Below, in pieces: positions 44,985-58,297 of a stretch of DNA of 64,000 nt. Position 1 is the stretch's first letter, and each line of letters begins with the position of its first letter. The stretch is from positions 12,443,253 to 12,507,252 of the forward strand of contig CM075939.1 of NCBI GenBank assembly GCA_038030265.1, given 5' to 3'. The stretch comes from Corythucha ciliata (taxonomy: Eukaryota; Arthropoda; Insecta; Hemiptera; Tingidae). Below the pieces are notes generated by a model. That model made no database searches and was not told the origin of the DNA. It saw nothing but the letters and a program-made list of their open reading frames with translations. The translations under genes and the position numbers were made by a program.

Positions 44985-47769
44985 TTATGGTATGAATTTC
45001 ACTGAAATTTAGCTCCAAAACTTGCGAATGCACTGGCCTAATTAGCTCCAAATTGCCGATTGCGTAATTCAATAGCAATTTTTGATCAATTTTTTAGGAC
45101 TCTCGGGACCTGCTAGACCGAGGTCCGTGGCCCCTTTTAATTTTTGTTGGAATTAAAACCCCGATTGTTGCAATGACGATAGGAAACTTCGAATTACTTC
45201 CGAGAAGGTGGTCGTCAAGCTCTATAGGCGGTTCTGGGGCCGGCTATGGGCTCGGTTGCCACAAAAAAAGAGCCCAGAGCTAGCAATTTCCCTCAAATCA
45301 AGACCCGAAACCGTCAATTTTGCCGATATTGAGCGCGAAATTTGTAATTTCTATGGAGGTAGGAACAAGTGGAGAGAGAGAGGAAGCCTTTTTTAATGTA
45401 GAAACATGTGAAGCCGGTTTTTCCGCCATTACACACCCACTATTATCATTCACCTAGAGAGGATGGAAGGGGGAATTTATCACTTTTTCACTGATCAAGT
45501 ATCAATTTGTGAATGTTTTTGTTGGGTGAGGCCTGATAACAGATGGTGTGTAGTAATAGCGACCGGCTTCACGAAAAATGCGTTTCACTCGCTCCACTTT
45601 TTCCTACCTCCATGGCAATTTCACACAAATTAGGACCCAAAAATTCAAAACTCACAAATATTTTCCTATAATTGTGGAATGTATACGACTATTTGTCAAG
45701 CTATGGGTGCAGTTGGGCCCGGCTTCCTCTCTCCGCGGTCCACGCACACTTGGGGAAAAAAAAAAAAAAAAAAAAAAAAAAACGAAACTTACTATTTTGC
45801 GAAAATATACACAAGAAATGATCAATTTTAGGAATAATTAGACTCGATACTCGCAATTTCATGAAAATAATAACCAGAAAATTGAAATTTCGGGTAAGAA
45901 AAAACTTTAAAATTGCAATTTCACAAATATTCAACAGGGGCACTTCCAATTTTGAAAATATGGTGATCCAAAATGTTACAATTTTACGTCTATTTGCCAG
46001 AATTGGCGAATTGGGGTGCTGTCGTGGCGCATTCAGATCAGAATCAAGCAAATCGACAAAAATCGTGTACCCGAAACTTGCAATTTCGTTGAAACAAAGA
46101 CCAAAAACTTGCAGTTTCACCAACTTCCAATTTCGCGGATTTTTAGATCAAAAGTGTTGCAATTTGGCGGCTATTCGTCAGAATGTGGGCAATCTCGTGG
46201 CTAGAAGCTGGCAAGGTCAGCAGCAGGCAATTTCCTGAAAAAACCCGAAACATTCAATTGCACAGATTTTTACCTTGGCGTGATGCAATTTTGCACGATT
46301 TTTAACTCAGTGTGGCGTAATTTCGTGGCAATATTTGGCAGAGTTTAGGTGCTGCTAATTGGCGAAAATACAGACCGGCGGAAAACACAAATTTCGGGTA
46401 TATTCAGACTCGAAACTTGTAATTCTGAGGGAATAAAGACCAAAAACAAGCAATTTCGCCGATAGTAAAAACCTGAAGCTTGCAAATTCACAAATATTCA
46501 TCCAGGAAACTTCCTGTTATGAGATTATTCAGCTTGAAAATGAAGCTTTGTGGGAATTTGTCAGAATTTGGGCACTACTGTGGCCAGAAGCAAACAAGTT
46601 CGCGATCATTTAAACACAAACTTAAAATTTCGTGATAATTAGTGCTCGGAAGCAAGCCATTTCGCGTATACTTATACCCAAAACATCTAAATTTCACAGA
46701 TTTCCATCTTGGATGCAGTTTCGCTTATTTTTAGCACAATGTGATGTAATGTTATTGTCGGGGCTTGGACGCTGCTATTTTGCGAGAATATAGACCGGAA
46801 AATTCCTATTTCGACCAATATTCAAATTCGAAACTTGCAATTTCGTGAAAATAGGTACCACAAACTTGTAATTTAGTGTAATTGGAAACCTGAATCTCGC
46901 AATTTCCCGGGAAACTTCCAATTTAGTGAAAATTTAGATCAAAAATGGAAATAAATGGTTAGAATTCAGGTGTTGTCACGGCTAAAAGCGCAATTTAGTA
47001 AATATTTACGCTTGAAGCTTGCCAATTCAAATATTTTCAGCTCAGTGTCTTGTAGTTTTTTGGCAATAGCTATCAGGATTTATGCGTTGCTATCCTGCGA
47101 AAGTGTGTACCAGAAACTACAAATTTTGGATAATTTTGTTCAGACCCGAAACTTGCAATTTCACGAAAAGTATTATTAGCCGGTAAACTTCGTGGATGTT
47201 AGCTGCGAAATGTTGCTATTTTGTGGCTAAATTCATCAGAATTTGGGTGGTGTCGTTGCCAGAAGCTAGCGATTTGTCGAATGTCGAAACTTTCAATTTC
47301 GCCCATTTTTAACTCGGTGCAATGTAATTTTGGCAATTTTTGTCAGGATTTTAGCGCTGCTATTTGCGATAATATTTAAAAAATCAATTTAGGGAATATT
47401 CATATTCGTAAAAATAAGGTTATTTTAGGGTGGACTGCGTCAGCGGTGTTGTTCCGTCAAGCTTGAGTTCTACGGCCTCCAAAAAAAAGTAAAAGGCACA
47501 AAACTTGCAATTTTTTGAAAATGAAGAATGTAAACTCGCAATTTTAAGAATATTCAGATCCGAAACTTATAATTTTGTGGATATTTGACTCCAAAGTGAT
47601 GAGATTTGGCTCATCGGGCTTTGCGAGATTTCGTGACCGGCTGAACTGGACTATTTGTGCATCTGAAAGACCATCAGGGACTTACCATTTCCCGAAAAAG
47701 CGCTCTAAATAGAAAAATTGCTGATCCTTGAACCCAATGTTGCAATTAAGCGGTTTTTTTTACTACACT
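44985..47769. repeat. Family B degenerate repeat, main block, about 30-bp period
   Basis: Long run of phrases such as GAAACTTGCAATTTCGTGAA spaced about 30 bases apart (for example 46829 to 46895). It is punctuated by landmarks near GTCAGAATTTGGGCACTACT and TGTGGCCAGAAGCAAACAAG at intervals of a few hundred bases. Confidence 0.8.
47360..47665 (+). repeat. Long direct repeat within family B, copy 1
   Basis: Collinear with 47965-48035 and 48195-48460, including CTACGGCCTCCAAAAAAAAG, then AATATTCAGATCCGAAACTT, then GGCTCATCGGGCTTTGCGAG. Confidence 0.75.
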
Positions 47770-47985
47770 GCTAATTGTCGCAAAAAGCGAGAAAATACGT
47801 CAATTCGTGGCTAGAAGTGAGAAAATGTGTCAATTGTAAACAACGTAAGCGGTTAAAGTTGAGATAAAGCATTAGCCCGCAGTGAACATTTAAAAATGCT
47901 TTGCAGCGAAATTTTAATAAATTCAGATAGAGCGCTGATTTTCTTTGTTAACGCAGAGAGAGAATTCTTTCGTTTGCGATAATAT
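47770..47985 (-). repeat. Family A fragment, minus orientation, inside family B
   Basis: CAATTCGTGGCTAGAAGTGA and GGTTAAAGTTGAGATAAAGC; shares about 130 bases with 42915-43045. Confidence 0.65.
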
Positions 47986-48465
47986 TTAGAAAATCAATTT
48001 AGGGAATATTCAGACTCGGAACTAAAATTTCAAAAAAATAAGGACCAAAAGCTGCAATTTCGCGAAAAAAAACTTACAATTTTGCAATATTAAAGAGCGG
48101 GGTAATAACCACAGTAGTTGATGCAAAAAAAAAAATGAAAAAATAAAATAAAGAGCAGTAAGTGGGGAATTTTTATTTCTAAAATGTTCTTCTTCGCATA
48201 CTTTAAGCTTGGATGCGATGTTATTTTCGGGCGGACTGTCAGCGCTGTTGTCCCTGTCTAGCTCGGGTTCCACGGCCTCCAAAAAAAAAAAGGCTCAAAG
48301 CTTGCAATTTTTGGAAAATGAATACTATGAACTCGCAATATTTAGAATATTCAGGTCCAAAACTTTCAAGTTTGTGGATATTTAACTCCAAACGATGAGA
48401 TTTCGCTCATCGGGCTTTGGGAGATTGTGGGACAGACTGAACTGGACTGCTCGCTCACAACCGCA
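47986..48465 (+). repeat. Long direct repeat within family B, copy 2
   Basis: Partner of 47360-47665, with CCACGGCCTCCAAAAAAAAA and CGCTCATCGGGCTTTGGGAG. The two copies are separated by about 800 bases. Confidence 0.75.
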
Positions 48466-49320
48466 ATTTAAGCGGTTTTTTTTTTTTTTTTTTTACTATT
48501 ATTTGTTTATTGATTGACTTAATATGTGCGATACTTATTTGCAGCGCAGTTCCGTTTAACGTCCCACGCATGTGGGGTCGGTTTTGAGGCTTATAAAAAG
48601 TACTCTGCGCATGCGTTCAACATTATAAAAACAGTTCGGAATGGTAATGTCAATGGCTGAGTCATTGAATGACACGTGTAATACCGCATAAAAGCAAAGT
48701 TATTGAATTTGGGCACCACCCAATTTTATTTGTGGCTGTTTGTAGCCACAAACATGTACTACTATAGCCCCAAAATGTCTTCGCTGGGCTCCTCCCTAGT
48801 GTGAATGTGGCTGTTTATAGCCGCAAATTTTATTATTTCGTGACTATAGTCCTAAAATCTCATTTTACGAATACTATGCGTCGAAAATTGACATTTAATG
48901 GCAATTTTTATCCATAAAACCTCTAGCCTTTGGCCACCGCTTGCCATTTTAGCGGTTATTTAGCCTCGAGACTGGGAATCTCATACGCAACTATCGACAG
49001 TCCTGTTATCGAGTCAAATTTGCTTTTTCATTACTTACGTAATATGGTCAAAGCATCCATAGGATGTGATGGCCTACAATTCTTATTAGTTCTGTTTCAA
49101 TTGTCAGTTGGTTGTGAGAGAGAGGTGAAATTGTTGTTCGAGCACCTTTGCCAGTTTCTTGGCAAAAATTGACAGTGTCTCCACGAAAAATCTACTTTTG
49201 CTGAGTAAAATCAGTTTCTCGGGCGAAATTTCAAGATTTCGCTGTTTTCAAGGATACAAGTAACATTTCCCGTTGTAATGCTAACTTTAGTCAGTTTGAA
49301 AGGGTGGATTGATGGTTTCC
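48466..49320. other. Gene-free stretch of old repeat-like sequence
   Basis: Begins with a T20 run (48475-48494). Faint repetition of GTGGCTGTTTGTAGCCACAA and GTGGCTGTTTATAGCCGCAA (48732, 48807), each a small hairpin. No gene is recognised. Confidence 0.45.
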
Positions 49321-52300
49321 GGTGATTGCTTTCAGTTTCAAGAATTGCCCCGTCCTAGCTATACGGCTGTTGTATGATATGAGGTACTTTAGTGTTGAAA
49401 GCGCTTCATTCATTTTGGAAGGAACAGGCGTGGAACCTGTAGGGGGGGGGGGTGGAGGGCGCACAGAGCCACAATCCGGTGTTTTCCCGGACTCGAAGCT
49501 CGCAATTTACCACGACGTCCTTGCAATCGAGCCCTTCAGAGTACACATACGCTATTGCACCAGCGTCCTTTTTTACTTGCGTTCATCTTCTGTCGTGTTC
49601 CACTCTCGTCCAATTATCAGTCTGGTGGTCTGGTTAGTCTTGTGCGTGAAAAGGCTTAGCTACACCCTAGAAATTTATTTTTGTTATTCGTAATAACCCT
49701 CGCGAATTTAATGTATACCTGACCATGTTTATAGGGTAGAGAAGCACAGAACCCCTCGGCGGTGGTTGTTTTATTCAACGGCGTGAAAAACCCATGGCTG
49801 AAATTTAGATCCGAGCACGGGGTTTCGGTGGTTCAAGAGAAGAACAAATCTACAAAAACCCACCCTTATTACCACCCTTGAAGTGTTTCCCTTCGCTATA
49901 TCCTCAATCTCCTTTACAAACCTCTTCACCATTTTTCTCTCTCTCTTTTACACTTGTTTGTGTTCTCGCAGGGAAGGCGTTCCCCTTGTCGCACCTTCAC
50001 CCTATAATACTTTAGACCTCTTTCCACGGGTTTGCTGTTGTAAGGGAGGAAGAGTATTCCCTCTATACCCCTCGCACTTTTTTTTTTTTTTTTCAAACAT
50101 TACAATTGCAAATGCTATTTGAGAAGTGAGAAGGTACGATAAAGCCCTACGAAAGAGGAATTTCCTCCTTTTTTTCGCAGGATTTCGACCACTTTGTTCC
50201 TTTTCCTCTCCCATGAGTTCGAGGCTACAGGGTTGGCGGTGGTGGAAGGATTGTGTAGGAAACCTTGTTTGTCAATGAGCGGATTTCGTTTTCTCATTTG
50301 ATGGAGGGAGAAAAAAAAGGAATGAGTGAGATCGGATTTTTTAACAGCTGGGCCCAAGCCCTCCTTCTCTTTATCGTTAATTTGTTTCTCATCACGAATT
50401 AAAAAAAAAAAAGAATTAATTCGAAAGAATTCACCTGAACATAAAAATTTGCAGTCCAATTGGAGGTCACGGGTAAAAGAAGATGGAAGATGGGATTTGG
50501 CACAGTTCCAGTTTGGTAGCCTGCCATTCCTTTATTTTCTCCGCAAGATGGAGGGAAATGGCGATAGGAGAGGAAAAGCCTAGGGGGTGGAAGTTATCTT
50601 ACACCATATAAATCACTAGCTTAAGGCACATTAGACGGAAAGGGAATTTAAAAGAAAAGAGGTTTTCCAGGAGCACACTTTTTTTCTCTTTTTTTTTTAG
50701 CGTTATTCTTCTGTAGTCTCTCGTGTTCCACTGAACAGAGCCGACCCCGTATAAAGAGGTTCTCGTATGGCTACAAAAAAACGTCTCCATTACAAAAGTA
50801 AAGAGCTTTTCACCCCCCGGCAAAATAGGATTATTGGTGGAAAAGAAGGGAAAAGAGTCAACAGAGCAGGTTGATGCAGCCCTTATTCGTTTACATAATA
50901 GTACACCATCATTCCTCCACGCTTCACGGTGGTATAGGCAGAGGAGTTTACACGTTTTTTCTTGTTATGTTATTCTATTTCCGGATAAATCTGAGAAATG
51001 GTTTACATCAACCTCCGATTATTCACTATTAAATTAATTACTAGCTGTCATTTAGCGTGTAAACAGCCTCTTGTGAAACCCCGTCGAACTATACACCCTA
51101 TTCTCCACATATAGCCATAATTAGCTATCAACTTCTCCCCTCTCCCCACCCGTCACAATAATACATGACATTCGCACTTCCGCAAAACCGTGTTCCTTTC
51201 AATTCATCCATGAAGTCGTTTGACGAACCTTTTCATGCCTCCCTATGCATCGATTCGAACTCTGTTTAATTCACCTAAACGTAAGATTGCAGTCCCCTTG
51301 TTTTCGCGTGTTCCAATACTAATGCGATGTTATTGACACATAACATTAGGTGGCGTTGTTCCGCAGAAGAATAATCCATGAGAAAACTCGATTTGTTGCA
51401 TGTTATAGTAATAAATAAAAAAAGTTATTCGTGGGGCGCACATTTATCAATTTACCTATATTAGGTATCTATATTTTACGCGTTCGGATGATACTAACTT
51501 GATTTAATTTGTTTTGTGAGGGTCTGGTAGGGGTAGATGTTTTGAATGGAAAGTTGAATGTTGAAACCGTATAAACCAAAAAAGAAGTGGATGCATATTC
51601 AGTCAAGCGCTGAAATGGGAAATTAATTTTTGTTTCGCCCCTTAGTCGAACGATAACAATAAATTGTTGGAGAAAGAATAAAAGTTTAAAGTTTCTTCCT
51701 CTGGAAGAACAGGCAGGATACTGCAATGGTGAAATGAAAAAGAATGGTGACGGGCAGGCGGGGTTGACTTTTTTATTTTCGAGACGATGGCAGTCGGGAA
51801 GTGAACATCAAGGAGATTGGAAGAGTCTTGATGAGCAAGAGGAACAATCTCGAACAATAGAAAGGAGAAGTTTGCGACGTGGTGACAATGAAGAACCCCC
51901 GTCTTGAGCTTAAACACTTTTGCTGTGGCATAATCAATCTCTCTGTTTCTTTTTCTTCTTCTTCTTTTTTTTTTTTAACAAAATGTGATACGTTTGGAGG
52001 GGGTCAGGTTTTGTTGTTGTTTTAAGCTTATAGAACCATTGGGAGAAACTATGCTGATTCTACGTATTTTTCACCTCTTTAACAATAAATACATAATGTA
52101 CGCTGGCCCAAAAAAAAAACGACGTATAGGGTCTTCACCAAAGAGATAATTCCTAGCCAGACTGACAGAGCTTTTAAGCTATCCCTTCGGTTATCAGTTC
52201 TCGCCCTCTTCCTCACAGTGTCACTGTGCATATGGAGAAACATTGTTTCCTCTCCGTCACTTGTTCCACCACCTGTTTCGTCCCGTCGCTCAAACTGCTA

Positions 52301-53629
52301 ATTTGCCCAGTGACAGCGGGGAAGCAACTCTCTCTCACAGTCTGCAATCTCTTCCCCCCCCCCCCTTGAAAGGGTGTGCCATGGTGAGTTGTGGGTGCGG
52401 GTGGGGGGGGAGTCTTCCACGCCACTCACCCTTTCGGGAGGGTAACACAGAGTTTCAAATTCTGAAACTCACCCCTATTATTCAACACAACACGTTACCA
52501 AACCCTCCCCCCACCACCTTCCCACTTCAACCACTCTCCATCATCATCGCAACAAAATCCGCCCACCTGATGGGTGGGTATCACAGCTTTCCCTCACCCG
52601 CTCTTTTGAAATATTTGTAACCACCGCCTCCCCACCCCTAGCCATCACCCCTCAAAGCGAATCTGTTTCCAGTACGAGTGTAAATATACGCACCAGAGTC
52701 AACTCAGACCTCAAAGAGCACGCAACTTCGTGAGTAAACACCTCTCATTTAACATCTTTGGGATCGGACTCACTTTTTATTATGTTTATCTTGTTTTATT
52801 CGTTGTTGCCTAAAATTCAAAGTTGTTAAGTCATTAAGAGAGAGAGAGTGCTTCATTTAGCACTCTCTCGCCGTATGAAGTCCGAGACAGCCCCTCAAAT
52901 TGTTCACGCTGTTTCTACAAGGAACAAAAACTGTCGTGGTAAAAGTGGAAACACTTGTTGATTGCTTTTTATTTTCATTTTTTCCCCGCTCTCGTCTTCA
53001 ATGTTTCCATACTAATGGTTCGGCAATGGAGTCCTAAATCAATGTTTTGACAGTTATGTTTGAATGGCGAATTGATAGGTTTGATTGGAGGTATTCCAGT
53101 CAAAAAACGGCGTTTTTTCAGGCAGTATGCTATACTGTTGTGTTGAAAAACAATGAAATCTCTTCATTTTTATTGTGTGGGGGAAGTTGATAGCCGGGGT
53201 AATAAATAGTACGCTCTAAATTAGCCGTCTTTTGTCTCCTTTTATGTGGTAAAATAAGTTCATTTATTTCGTATGGGGACGCTTCTTTTATCAGCCCAAA
53301 ACATACGTTCATCATTTCCATCAGCGTTTCAATTCCAAATAATCGATATTACCAGCGACCGTTCAGGTTTGGAGGAGTCAGCAGTGCCAAAATAGACAAG
53401 ATGGACGTAAGTCATTCCGTCACGTCTCACTCGTGACTGGCAGTTTAGGCGAGAAGCGCTCAGCCACATGCTGCAGGACTGAGTTGATCCTCTGACGAGT
53501 TATACTCACAGTCCATGAGTAAGCTTATACGCAGTCTCACACTGAAGACTGACTGGTACTGACAATGGGTCTATCTTTTGCTCTTTTAAAGCGTTGACAA
53601 ATTGACGTATTTTTCGTCAGATCTAGCGG
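49321..53629. other. Gene-free stretch
   Basis: The longest non-array segment. I saw no protein-like frame. A Kozak-like CAAGATGGAC abuts a perfect donor GTAAGT at 53406, and CTTCGTGAGTAAA at 52728 is another donor-like site. These could be 5' exons of a gene beyond my recognition but have no support. Confidence 0.45.
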
Positions 53630-53886
53630 ATTTTGAACGTAAATGACAGAAAGTGACTCAAATTGATACTTTTAATCAACTTTAGCCGTAAATTAGTACG
53701 TTTTCTCAATTGTAGACGACAGTTAGCCATTTTTCTCAAAAGAGACGCGAAACACCGTTTTACTAGATTTTAGCTATGAATTAGCCATTTCCTCCGCTTC
53801 TTTGATTTGATTTTCTAATAAATTTTATAAAATTTGGCTCCGGATACCGTGAATTAGCGATTTTTTTAAATTTCAACCGCGACTCC

Positions 53887-53934
<48 letters not shown>

Positions 53935-56240
53935 CATTTTCAGTCATGAATTAGCAAAATGTTCCTCTATTTTAGCCGAAATTGTCCCCGGAAACTGCGA
54001 ATTTTTAGCGCTTTTACTCAATTTAAACCCCGAAATTACGCTTTTTTCTCAATTTCGGCCGCTAATTGCCACAAAAAGCAGCAAAACAATGTTTTTCTCA
54101 GTTGCAGCCGCTGATTGGCGCCTTTTTCCACTTCTATACCCGCGAATTATATAATTTTCTGAATAGTAGCTATGAATTAGCAGCTTTCCTCACTTCTAAT
54201 AGCGGATTAGTGAATTTTCTCAGTTCAAGCTGTGAATTAACCATAGTTCGCCCTGAATTACCATTTTTCTCGATTGCAATAGCGATGAGACTGCCTTTTT
54301 TCACTTTTGCGCGTTTTTCTCGACTACATAGTTAAATATGGCGCATTTTCTCAAAACAATTTAGACGCAAATCACTCAATTTCAGCAGTGAGTTAGCAAT
54401 TTTTGTCCCTTTTATTCATTAATTTGATATTTTCCCCAACTTCAGTAGGGGTTGCCTCCTGAAACCATGAATTGACCGTTATTTCACATTAAGCCAAGAA
54501 TTAGCAAATTATTTTTCTTCATTTTATCTGAATTTGTCCCCAGAAACTGATTTTTTCCCCTCAGAAACCGTGAATTTGCAGCGGTTATTCTCAATCTCAG
54601 CAGTGAATTATCAAGATTTCCTTCTTTTATCAATGAATTGTCTTTTTCTCTCTCAATTTTGGACAAAATTGCTCCTAGGAACAGCGAAGTGACGTTTTTT
54701 CTGCGTTCGTCGGAAATTGGAGCTTTACTCTCATTATTAGCATCTTTTCTCGCTTCTATTAGCAAATTGGCGACTTTTCCTGCGTGAATTAGTTATTTTG
54801 CACAATTTTAGCCGCGGTCGAGTGTTTTCCTCAATTTTAGCCGTGAATTAGCAACTTTTCTGGCTTCTCCTATCAGATTGGCGAATTATGTTAATTTTGA
54901 ATCTGAATTAGACCATTTTCTCTATTTTCACCATGATTTAGCGTTTTTCAAATTTTAACCGTGATTTAGTGTCCCCCTCCCCAATATCAACCGAAAATTA
55001 ACGCCTTTTCTCTGAGAACTTTGGACACGAATCACCGATTTTCTCAATTTTAGCAGTAAAGCAATTTGTCTCCTATTCATTCGTGAATTTTGCCAAATTG
55101 ACTCCATCGACGTCGAATCGACCTTTTTGTAAATTTGAGTCGCGCTTCTACATCAGCAAATTGAGAATTTGTCTCAAAATTAGCCGTGAATTTGCATCTT
55201 TTATCGCTTCGTATTTTAGGCTTCTCAATTTTAGGCTTGAACTATAGCAATTTTTCTCTGTTATCGCCGTTGAATTTGTGATTTTCTTGATTTTAGGACA
55301 CCATTTTTTTCCACTTTTAGCTGAAATTAACGCTTTTCATATTTTAAGTCGAAATATTAGCTGCCCATTAGCGTTTGTTAAAATTAATTTTACCCCAAAT
55401 TTGCCTCTAAATCCGGGATCTGCAAATTATCGTGGTTTTACCTGAGAATTAGAGCTTTTCCTCAATTTCAAACGTGATTTTAGAGTATTTTGTCAATTTT
55501 AGCTGCAAATTAGGGTCAATAGGGCCCATGGGCACTAGTTGAGTGCGCATTTCTTTGAAATAATTTGTACCCGGATTAACATTTTATTACATTTTAGCAG
55601 TGGTCTAGTAATTTTTCCACTTTGTATTCGTGAATTATTTTACACTCTCAATCTTACAATTAGGCTTTGAACTGACGTTTTTCTTGGTTTCAGCGTGAAA
55701 TTAGCGATTTCTTCCTACTTTAGCCATGAAAAAGCACTTTTTCTCGGTTTCAGCCCAATTTTCCTTCAAAAACAGTACATTTTCTCAATTTCAGCTGCAT
55801 CGCATTTTCAACCCCCCCCCCCCTATATTTTAACGCAAGTTAGCGCCTTTCCTCGTTGGGTGCGATTTTTCTCACAGCAATTCAAACGCGGTTCACAGTT
55901 TTACTCAATTTTAGCAGGTAGGAATTTTTTCCCTTTTATACACGAGTTAGTTTTTTCTCTCACAGTTTTAAGCTCAATCGCCTAGAGTTACTGTCAGTAT
56001 TAACTTTTGATTTCTTTTCAATTTCAGCTGGGAATTTACGTTCTTCTCGGTTTTAGCGTGAAATTAGCGTTTTTTTCACTTTTAGACATAATATAGTGCT
56101 ATTTCTCGGTTTCTAGCCGAATTTCCCTTCAGAAACCGTGAATTTTCACTTTTACTCAATTTCAGCCGCATCGCTTTCCCTAATTTGCATCCGTGAATAT
56201 TGGGCTATTTCTCAGATTTTTACTCACGATTACGTTTTGT
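53630..56240 (+). repeat. Family A array, plus orientation (longest)
   Basis: Units such as CGTGAATTAGCAACTTTTCT, interrupted by a T run of about 39 (53889-53928), a C11 run (55810) and the landmark GTCCCCGGAAACTGCG type. It ends about 60 bases before the foldback element. Confidence 0.87.
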
Positions 56241-56304
56241 TTGTTTGTTTTTACGGCATTTTGGTCGCTAAAACTAGTAATCTGTGATTCAATCTTGATT
56301 GAGA

Positions 56305-58297
56305 CGAAAAATGAATCAATCGTTTGTTTACCGTTTGTTTACGTTTGTTTTGCCAAAATTTTCGTTTGTTTAGCATTCGGAATATGATTTTTTTTAAAAA
56401 CAGCAAGTGTCGGGCTAAGTTCACGCAACCCGACACATGGGCGGAATCGTTCGTTTCGCGGCATATTCCGTCTCATTATCGTTTGTTTACGTTTGTTTAG
56501 CCGGAATTTTCGTTTGATTACCATTTCATGTATGAATTTTTCGAAAAACAGTATGTGTCGGGCTAAGTTCACGCAACCCGACACATGGGCGGAATCGTTT
56601 GTTTCGCGGCATATTCCGTCTCATTATCGTTTGTTTACGTTTGTTTAGCCATAATTTTCGTTTGTTTAGCATTTTGAATTTATATTTTCTTAAAAAATCA
56701 GCATGTGTCGGGCTAAGTTCACGCAACCCGACACATGGGCGGAATCGTTCAATCGTTTGTTTCGCGGCATATTCCGTCTCATTATCGTTTGTTTACGTTT
56801 GTTTAGCCATAATTTTCGTTTGTTTAGCATTTTGAATTTATATTTTCTTAAAAAATCAGCATGTGTCGGGCCAAGTTCACGCAACCCGACACATGGGCGG
56901 AATCATTTGTTTCGCGGCATATTCCGTCTCATTATCGTTTGTTTACGTTTGTTTAGCCGGAATTTTCGTTTGATTACCATTTCATTCATGAATTTTCATG
57001 TATGAACCACGTTTGTTTAGCCGGAATTTTCGTTTGATTACCATTTCATGTATGAATTTTTCGAAAATCAGTATGTGTCGGGCTAAGTTCACGCAACCCG
57101 ACACATGGGCGGAATCGTTTGTTTCGCGGCATATTCCGTCTCATTATCATTTGTTTACGTTTGTTTAGCCATAATTTTCGTTTGTTTAGCATTTTGAATT
57201 TATATTTTCTTAAAAAATCAGCATGTGTCGGGCCAAGTTCACGCAACCCGACACATGGGCGGAATCATTTGTTTCGCGGCATATTCCGTCTCATTATCGT
57301 TTGTTTACGTTTGTTTAGCCGAAATTTTCGTTTGTTTAGCATTTGGAATATGATTTTTTTTTAAAAACAGCATGTGTGGGGCTAAGTTCACGCAACCCGA
57401 CACATGAGCGGAATCGTTTATTCCGCGGCATATTCCGTCTCATTATCGTTTGTCTTCGTGTGTTTAGCATTTTGAATTTATATTTTATTAAAAAATCAGC
57501 CTGTGTCGGGCTAAGTTATACAAAAAACGTCGAAATACGAAAAATGTTTATTACTACACCCGCCGTAACTCACGAACTGTTCATTCAAGTAAGATTATCC
57601 TTTATTATCTCGGGGATCATTTTTGTGGGCAATTTGATGAAGATTATTTTTGTGAACGCTCATTTTCACGCTAAACCGCATAGATTTCGAAATATTTGAG
57701 AAATACTGGAACAAAATGAGAATTTACTAACTTAACACCCCCTCCTACACAAACCCATAGCTCCAAATGGTGGAACTTTTTACCAATCAATATTCCTGCT
57801 CGGCTAAACAAACGTAAACAAACGATAATGAGACGGAATATGCCGCGAAACAAATGATTCCGCCCATGTGTCGGGTTGCGTGAACTTGGCCCGACACATG
57901 CTGATTTTTTAAGAAAATATAAATTCAAAATGCTAAACAAACGAAAATTATGGCTAAACAAACGTAAACAAATGATAATGAGACGGAATATGCCGCGAAA
58001 CAAACGATTCCGCCCATGTGTCGGGTTGCATGAACTTAGCCCGACACATACTGTTTTTCGAAAAATTCGTACATGAAATGGTAAACAAACGAAAATTTCG
58101 GCTAAACAAACGTAAACAAACGATAATGAGACGGAATATGTCGCGAAACAAACGATTACGCCCATGTGTCGGGTTGCGTGAACTTAGCCCGACGCATGCT
58201 GTTTTTTAAAAAAATCATATTCCGAATGCTAAACAAACGAAAATTTTGGCAAAACAAACGTAAACAAACGGTAAACAAACGATTGATTCATTTTTCG
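56305..58297. mobile_element. Foldback-type element: inverted arms of about 150-bp tandem units around a unique loop
   Basis: The outer borders (CGAAAAATGAATCAATCG on the left) are inverted repeats of each other. The left arm (to about 57515) holds seven full units and a truncated eighth; the right arm (from about 57797) holds three, inverted. Unit starts, taken from the CCCGACACATG motif, are 56429, 56577, 56727, 56885, 57097, 57247 and 57396, so spacing is about 148-158 with one 212. In the right arm the inverted motif is at 57865, 58015 and 58163. Each unit carries a hairpin: CATGTGTCGGG, a 14-base spacer, CCCGACACATG. Units come in two or three alternating types, such as TTCGTTTGATTACCATTTCA versus TTCGTTTGTTTAGCATTTTG. 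The loop, about 57516-57796, encodes nothing recognisable. Long reading frames here (for example MFRGIFRLIIVCLRLFS...) are translations of the repeat. The layout resembles Drosophila FB elements. No target duplication is evident. Confidence 0.8.

Noticed and set aside
49322..49693. 123-codon plus-strand frame
   Set aside because: Crosses a G9 run, has no recognisable domain or splice support.
52243..52620. 125-codon plus-strand frame
   Set aside because: Low-complexity Pro/Ser/His composition driven by C runs; no homology recognised.
53390..53412. CAAGATGGAC followed by GTAAGT as a two-codon first exon
   Set aside because: Attractive but no downstream exon was found; such matches occur by chance in 64 kb.
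57671..58165. Minus-strand frame of 164 codons and many overlapping frames with FRGIFRLIIVCLRLFS-like peptides
   Set aside because: They are translations of the foldback tandem units and appear in both strands and several frames.
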